From NCBI RefSeq assembly GCF_003315795.1, contig NZ_QMEY01000028.1, positions 47,105 to 111,104 on the forward strand: a stretch of 64,000 nucleotides of DNA, in the 5' to 3' direction. The DNA is from Spongiactinospora rosea (GTDB taxonomy: Bacteria > Actinomycetota > Actinomycetes > Streptosporangiales > Streptosporangiaceae). Of the stretch, positions 59,813 to 64,000 are shown one piece after another (position 1 is the first letter of the stretch; every line of letters starts with the position of its first letter). The notes beneath the pieces are model-generated. The model saw only the letters and a program-made list of their open reading frames with translations, had not been told where the DNA came from and did no database searches. The position numbers and the translations under genes are program-made.

Positions 59813-61198
59813 TCAGCTCCGCTCCGCGGGATCGGTGACGGCCCGCGCGGGCACCACCAGACGCACGTCGGTGCCCCCGCCGGGCGGGGAGTCGAGGGTC
59901 AGGCGGGCCCCGATGAGCAGGGCGCGTTCGCGCATGCCGCGCACTCCCGCGCCGTCCTGTCGCGCGCCGCCCCGGCCGTCGTCGGTGACCCGGAGGGTCA
60001 GCCCGCCGTCCCGCGCCGAGCGCAGCGACAGCCACACGCGGGTGGCGTCCGCGTGCCGCGCCACGTTGGTCAGCCCCTCCTGGGCGATCCGGTAGAGGAC
60101 GAGTTCCACCTCGCCGCTCATCCCGGGCGGTTCCGGATCGATGTCGCGGGTCACCTGGACGCCGCTGGCCTCGGCGAAGTCACCGGCCAGCGCGCTGAGC
60201 GCGCTGTGCAGGCCCAGATCCTCAAGGACGCCGGGGCGCAGCCGGCGGGCCACCTGGCGCACCTCGTCCAGGCTGCCGCGCACGGTCTCCTGTACGGCGA
60301 GCAGTTCCTGCCGCAACTCCTCCGGCGCGTGGCCCAGGGTGTGCTTCAGGCTCAGCAGCACCACGGTGAGGCTCTGGCCGATCTCGTCGTGCAACTCCCT
60401 GGCGATGCGCCGGCGTTCGCCCTCCTGGGCGGCCAGGGCGTGCGCGCTGCTGGCGCTGCGCTCGGCCTCCAGGCGGTCGAGCATCCCGTTGAAGGTCTCG
60501 ATCAGGTGGGTGAGGTCGCCGTTGCCGCTGTCGGTGAGCCGGTCGCCGACGCGGAGTGGATCGACGCGTTCCATCAGGGTGGTGAGCGTGTCGAGCGGCG
60601 CGAGGCTGCGGCGCAGCAGCAGCGCGTTCGCGCCGAGGATCAGCGCCAGGCCGACGATCAGCACCGGTACCTCGGTCAGCAGCACCGGCGAGGACACGGT
60701 GGCGGGCGAGACGGCGAGCACGAGCGTCCCGGCCGCGAACACCAACCCGTTGATCACGAACACCCGCCGGAACAACGCCCGCGCCGGCCGCACCTCCCGC
60801 GCCCCCACCCCTGCCCGATCCCCTGCCCGATCCCCAGTTCGGTGGCCGGGCCGGTCGCCGGGATCCCCGGCATCGGCGCCGGTCCGATTCCCGGCCCGAC
60901 GTTCGGTATCCGCGCTGGGCCGATCTTCGGTTCGGTGGCCGGCGTCCGCATCGGTTCGATCCCCGGGCCGGTCGCCGGGATCCGCGCCGGTTCGCCCGCG
61001 GGCACTCCCGTCGGCCCGCTCCCCGGCATCGGCACCAGGCCGGTCTCCGGGCCGGTGGCCGGGGTCGTCCTGGGGGGTGGGGCCGGGCTCGCGCCACGCG
61101 GGGTCCGGGCGGTGGTCGTCGTCGCGCACGTCGGTGGCACCCCCTCGGGGTGGCGGCCGGACGCCGTCGCGGCGGCCGGGGCTCGCGTGGTCGCTCAT
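59813..61198 (-). CDS. NarX-like sensor kinase with repetitive N-terminus
   Basis: A 461-residue kinase. Residues 20-138 are a disordered, charged repeat region (GDRPGD, GADAG and GHRTGDR variants). Two membrane helices follow at about 145-165 and 175-196 with almost no periplasmic loop, then a HAMP domain and the phospho-acceptor H270 in RRIARELHDEIGQSL. A HATPase domain ends the protein (VTDDGRGGARQDGAGVRGMR). The ATG at 61198 has a GAGG upstream. With no sensory loop it may respond to membrane state or to cytoplasmic signals through the tail. Confidence 0.88.
   Translation of the reverse strand: MSDHASPGRRDGVRPPPRGGATDVRDDDHRPDPAWREPGPTPQDDPGHRPGDRPGADAGERADGSARGRTGADPGDRPGDRTDADAGHRTEDRPSADTERRAGNRTGADAGDPGDRPGHRTGDRAGDRAGVGAREVRPARALFRRVFVINGLVFAAGTLVLAVSPATVSSPVLLTEVPVLIVGLALILGANALLLRRSLAPLDTLTTLMERVDPLRVGDRLTDSGNGDLTHLIETFNGMLDRLEAERSASSAHALAAQEGERRRIARELHDEIGQSLTVVLLSLKHTLGHAPEELRQELLAVQETVRGSLDEVRQVARRLRPGVLEDLGLHSALSALAGDFAEASGVQVTRDIDPEPPGMSGEVELVLYRIAQEGLTNVARHADATRVWLSLRSARDGGLTLRVTDDGRGGARQDGAGVRGMRERALLIGARLTLDSPPGGGTDVRLVVPARAVTDPAERS
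60793..61078 (-). repeat. Repetitive segment in the kinase gene
   Basis: An in-frame, GC-rich degenerate repeat coding for GDRPG, GADAG and GHRTG variants. Similar to simple-sequence expansion tracts, it likely varies in length between strains. Confidence 0.5.
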
Positions 61199-61525
61199 TC
61201 CCTCAGCCTCATCGCCGCGGCGTACGGTTGTCCATCCGGGCCGCCCCCCATCAATACGTCTATATCTACATATTTCACCCACCCCGGTATGGGTGTCGGC
61301 CCCAATGGCGGTCGCCCCCCAACGCCGCCAGACTGGCGTCACGGACACTTTACGCAGTTGGGAGGCGTGATGGCCGTGATCAACGCCGGGCCGTGGCCCG
61401 CCGCCCGCCGTACCGTGGGCAGGCGCCGGACCCCGGTACGAGATCACGGTCGCGGGCGGCCACGGCGCCCGTGAGGGCGCGGCGGTCGCGGCCGGCTCCC
61501 CGATCGGAACGGAGGCGAGCGCGAC
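61199..61525. promoter_or_regulatory. Divergent regulatory region with dyads and a possible short ORF
   Basis: A 327-bp region between the kinase and transporter operons. It has an AT-rich stretch (61256-61277), an inverted repeat CACCC-CGGTAT-GGGTG (61280-61295) and a perfect dyad CGCCAG-A-CTGGCG (61326-61338). An ATG frame at 61370-61474 (34 codons, Arg-rich) sits behind GGGAGG. The short frame has a good ribosome site but no recognisable product; it may be a leader peptide. Confidence 0.45.
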
Positions 61526-61798
61526 ATGGACGTGACCCGCACGACCGTGCCGGGAACCGGCCTGATCCACCAGTTCGGCACGCGCGGCGGCCAGCGGCTC
61601 GCCGTGCTCGTGGACGGAGCCGGACGCCGCCACCTCCTCGTCTACGCGGCCGCCGACCCCGACGCGCCCGCGCAGACCATCGTCATGGAACGTGACGAGG
61701 CCGATCAGGTCGCCGAGGTCCTGCACTCACGGCCGATCGCCGATCGCCTGGCCCGGCTCGAACGCCGGTTCGCCGAGATGACCGGGGAGGCGCCGTGA
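61526..61798 (+). CDS. KhtT N-domain-like regulator of a cation/proton antiporter
   Basis: A 90-residue protein. Residues 1-60 match the N-terminal domain of 'cation:proton antiporter regulatory subunit' proteins (VTRTTVPGTGLIHQFGTRGG, RHLLVYAAADPD). The usual RCK/TrkA-C ligand domain is absent, and the last 30 residues are a charged helix (ADRLARLERRFAEM). It is joined by a GTGA overlap to a CBS-domain gene and followed by an NhaD/ArsB-type transporter. A split sensor for that transporter is likely. Confidence 0.75.
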   Translation: MDVTRTTVPGTGLIHQFGTRGGQRLAVLVDGAGRRHLLVYAAADPDAPAQTIVMERDEADQVAEVLHSRPIADRLARLERRFAEMTGEAP

Positions 61799-62298
61799 CC
61801 GTACCGCGGACTTCCCACTCCCGCTCCCGACCGGATGGTGCAATGCAAGCGCGCGACATCGCCGTGACCCTCCCGACGGTGACCACCCGCGACCCGGTCG
61901 CCGACGCCGTGCGCGTGATGGCGGTGGGCCGCCTCCCCGGGCTCATCGTCGTCGACACGGCCGGGCGGCCCTCGACGGTCCTGCCCGGCACGCAGGTGCT
62001 CAGGCTCGCGATCCCGTCGCCCTACCAGGAGGACCCGGCGCTGTGCCGGGCGATCGACGAGGCGCACGCGGACCTGTTCTGGCAGGAACTCGGCGACCGC
62101 ACCGTGGGCGACTGCCTGCCCAGGCAGCGGCCCAAGCCGGTGACGATCCCACAGCACGCCACCCTCCTCGAAGTGGCCGCGCTGATGGCCAGGCAGCACA
62201 GCCCGCTCGTCGCCGTGGTGGACGCGGCGGGCCTGCTCATCGGGGCCATCACCCTGGAGCGGCTGCTCACCTGCCTGGCCATCAGCGGCAGCGGCTGA
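61795..62298 (+). CDS. CBS-domain protein
   Basis: A 167-residue protein with two CBS motifs forming one Bateman pair: residues 17-65 (TRDPVADAVRVMAVGRLPGLIVVD) and 115-160 (TLLEVAALMARQHSPLVAVVD), the strings cut to fit. CBS pairs bind adenine nucleotides and gate transporters. The GTG overlaps the previous stop; an in-frame ATG at 61843 (MQARDIAVTLPTV) is a possible true start. It lies 44 bp before the NhaD/ArsB-type gene. Confidence 0.85.
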   Translation: MTVPRTSHSRSRPDGAMQARDIAVTLPTVTTRDPVADAVRVMAVGRLPGLIVVDTAGRPSTVLPGTQVLRLAIPSPYQEDPALCRAIDEAHADLFWQELGDRTVGDCLPRQRPKPVTIPQHATLLEVAALMARQHSPLVAVVDAAGLLIGAITLERLLTCLAISGSG

Positions 62299-62342
62299 CC
62301 CGCCGCACCCCCTGACCTTTCCACGGGTCCGCCGACGGGCCC

Positions 62343-63752
62343 GTGTCGTTTCCGCGTGCGCACGATCCGGAGGTCCCACATGCATCGCATCTCACCGCGA
62401 ACGTCATCATCCGCCATCGTCCGGGCAGGAGCCGGCCGCAGCGGACCGCCAGGGCCGGGCCGTTGAGCGCGATCGCCTCCCTCGGAATCTTCCTGGTCGC
62501 CTTCTTCTACATCGCCACAGAGAAGGCCGACAAGGTCAAGGTCGTGCTCATCGCGGCCGGGGCGATGGCCGTACTCGGGCTCATCCCCGGCGCCAAGGTG
62601 TTCTTCTCCGAGCACGAGGGCATCGACTGGAACGTCATCTTCCTGCTGTTCGGCATGATGGTCATCGTCGGGGTGATCAAGCAGACCGGGCTCTTCGACT
62701 ATCTCGCCATCTGGGCGGCCAAGCGCTCCAAGGGCAGGCCGTACCGGCTGATGGTGATGCTGATGGCCATCACCGCGGTGGCCTCGCCGTTCCTGGACAA
62801 CGTGACCACGATCATGCTGGTCGCGCCGGTCACCGTGATGGTCTGCGACCGGCTGCGCATCTCGGCGCGGCCGTACCTGATCGCCGAGGTGCTGGCCTCC
62901 AACATCGGCGGCGCGGCGACGCTCATCGGCGACCCGCCCAACATCATCATCGGCAGCCGGGCCGGGCTCACCTTCAACGACTTCCTGGTCCACATGGCCC
63001 CCGCCGTGGTGATCATCTTCGCGGTGTTCGTGCTGTTCAGCCGGTTCCTGTTCGGCAAGTCCTTCCAGTACAACCCCGAGCGCGTGGCCGCCGTGATGGC
63101 CCTGCAGGAACGGCGGGCGATCACCGACCCGCGGCTGCTGGTCCGCTGCCTGGTGGTGCTCGGCGGGGTGATCGTCGGCTTCGGGCTGCACTCGGTGTTC
63201 CACGTCGAGCCGTCGATCGTCGCCCTGGTGGGCGCGGGGATCATGATCCTCGTCGCCCGCACCGAGGTCTCCGACGTGCTGCGCGAGGTCGAGTGGCCCA
63301 CGCTGGTGTTCTTCATGGGCCTGTTCGTGATGGTGGCCGGGCTCGTCCACACCGGGGTGATCGAGACCATCGGGACCTGGGTCATCCAGACGATCGGCGG
63401 CGACCACCTGCTCGCGGCGACCGCGCTGCTGTTCGGCTCGACCGTGCTGGGGGCGTTCTTCGACAACATCCCCTACGTCGCCACGATGACCCCGATCGTG
63501 GAGGACCTGGTCGCGCAGGTCCCGGACGCGGGCGTCGGGCAGGCGCTGTGGTGGGCCTTCGCGTTCGGCGCGGACTTCGGCGGCAACGGCACCGCGGTGG
63601 CCGCCAGCGCGAACGTCGTCGCGATCGGCATCGCCGCCCGCACCGGGCACCGGATCAGCTTCTGGGAGTTCACCCGGTACGGCATCGTCGTCACCGCGCT
63701 CAGCGCGGTCCTGGCCTGGGTCTACATCTGGCTGCGCTACTTCGTTCTCTGA
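62343..63752 (+). CDS. ArsB/NhaD-family ion transporter
   Basis: A frame of 469 residues with eleven to twelve helices. It has NVTTIMLVAPVTVMVCDR, IGGAATLIGDPPNIIIGS (a family hallmark) and a matching later half AFFDNIPYVATMTPIV and ADFGGNGTAVAASAN, typical of IT-superfamily antiporters (NhaD, ArsB, SLC13-related). Na+/H+ exchange or arsenite export is possible; the KhtT/CBS neighbours favour a cation/proton role. The start is uncertain: GTG 62343 gives a basic 40-residue lead, while TTG 62463 (LSAIASLGIFLVAFFYIA) starts at the first helix. Confidence 0.9.
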   Translation: MSFPRAHDPEVPHASHLTANVIIRHRPGRSRPQRTARAGPLSAIASLGIFLVAFFYIATEKADKVKVVLIAAGAMAVLGLIPGAKVFFSEHEGIDWNVIFLLFGMMVIVGVIKQTGLFDYLAIWAAKRSKGRPYRLMVMLMAITAVASPFLDNVTTIMLVAPVTVMVCDRLRISARPYLIAEVLASNIGGAATLIGDPPNIIIGSRAGLTFNDFLVHMAPAVVIIFAVFVLFSRFLFGKSFQYNPERVAAVMALQERRAITDPRLLVRCLVVLGGVIVGFGLHSVFHVEPSIVALVGAGIMILVARTEVSDVLREVEWPTLVFFMGLFVMVAGLVHTGVIETIGTWVIQTIGGDHLLAATALLFGSTVLGAFFDNIPYVATMTPIVEDLVAQVPDAGVGQALWWAFAFGADFGGNGTAVAASANVVAIGIAARTGHRISFWEFTRYGIVVTALSAVLAWVYIWLRYFVL

Positions 63753-63816
63753 GCTTGCTCTTTATCCTCGGGATTGTTGTGCTGAGCGGTGAGTTGATCG
63801 TTTCGCGGACAGCAAG

Positions 63817-63872
63817 ACGGCCTTGAGTGATCATGTGCGGTGTCGAGTCGCTACTGATCACTACAAGGCCGT
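63817..63872 (+). promoter_or_regulatory. Hairpin covering the transposase start
   Basis: Positions 63817-63833 pair with 63855-63872 over 17 bp with a single bulged A; the loop is 21 bases. The right arm includes AAGG and touches the GTG at 63871, so a read-through transcript would hide the ribosome site. Confidence 0.7.
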
Positions 63873-64000
63873 GAGGGTGAGTCTGCTGAACGATGCCGCC
63901 GGTGTCGAGTCCTCCAGGGTGTTGTCCCGGTTCCGGAATGATGTCTACGCCTGCCTGACCAGGCGGGCCGATGCGTTGTTCGAGCTGGCTGATGCGTTGT
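63871..64000 (+). mobile_element. IS701-like transposase, 5' part, runs off the window
   Basis: The open frame from GTG 63871 (or GTG 63877) reads VRVSLLNDAAGVESSRVL, then FRNDVYACLTRRADALFELADAL to the end, matching the N-terminus of actinobacterial IS701-family (NF041680-type) transposases; strings shortened. A strong hairpin covers the start. The left terminal repeat should lie between 63753 and 63816, but I cannot fix it without the right end. Confidence 0.75.

Noticed and set aside
62022..63650. A 542-codon minus-strand His/Asp-rich frame
   Set aside because: Antisense of the transporter; hydrophobic codons on one strand read as His, Asp and Gln on the other.

Overview
The window is GC-rich (about 70% or more by eye), gene-dense, and full of GTG starts and four-base stop/start overlaps. 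The gene content is that of an actinomycete. The winged-helix paralogue family, the secreted and membrane proteins of unknown function and the gene order suggest a Streptosporangiales-type filamentous organism; that placement is inference. Gene order matches two blocks remembered from model actinobacteria: the S. coelicolor region from the DivIVA-like coiled-coil protein through epimerase, thiolase, MeaB, IcmA and thioredoxin-TPR, and the M. tuberculosis block pncB-clpS-aosR-mec-cysO-cysM-murI-Rv1339-rph-rdgB.

Layout. 0-17 kb: partial AI-2E-type permease, coiled-coil polarity protein, acyl-CoA metabolism (mce, thiolase, meaB, MarR regulator, icmA), YbbN-like thioredoxin, LLM flavoenzyme, malic enzyme and a secreted Pro-rich repeat protein. 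17-26 kb: YqgE, a TetR/MFS efflux pair, a secreted M43 metalloprotease, a second MFS pump and a superfamily II helicase. 26-31 kb: NAD salvage (pncB-pncA, minus strand) facing clpS-DUF2017-mec-cysO-cysM, the protein-thiocarboxylate route to cysteine. 31-36 kb: an accessory cassette (ferredoxin, P450, ketopantoate-reductase-like protein, TetR with twin operators) plus a DUF3352 protein, lying inside the otherwise conserved block. 36-41 kb: murI, a cAMP-phosphodiesterase-like MBL protein, rph, rdgB and a sulfite-oxidase-like molybdoenzyme.

41-48 kb: a YbaB-like protein followed by a predicted papain-fold (Tox-PL) toxin and an overlapping small immunity-like gene, then a two-component system with a MacB/FtsX-type ABC exporter. 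48-53 kb: an odd tRNA gene with a UAG anticodon, peroxiredoxin, a degenerate tandem-repeat tract, two alkaline-shock-type membrane proteins and a glycosyltransferase gene that overlaps one of them tail to tail. 53-56 kb: gcvT-gcvH-sdaA behind a tandem glycine riboswitch. 56-64 kb: a membrane protein with a catalytically degenerate EEP domain, SnoaL-like and PaaI-like proteins, a second two-component system, a KhtT-N/CBS/NhaD-type transporter operon, and the left part of an IS701-like transposase running off the end.

The strongest candidates for unusual biology are the YbaB/Tox-PL/immunity operon, the class-I-bodied UAG tRNA, the split-regulator ion-transport operon, the P450 cassette with its paired operators, and the cysteine-free AosR homologue in the cysO operon.
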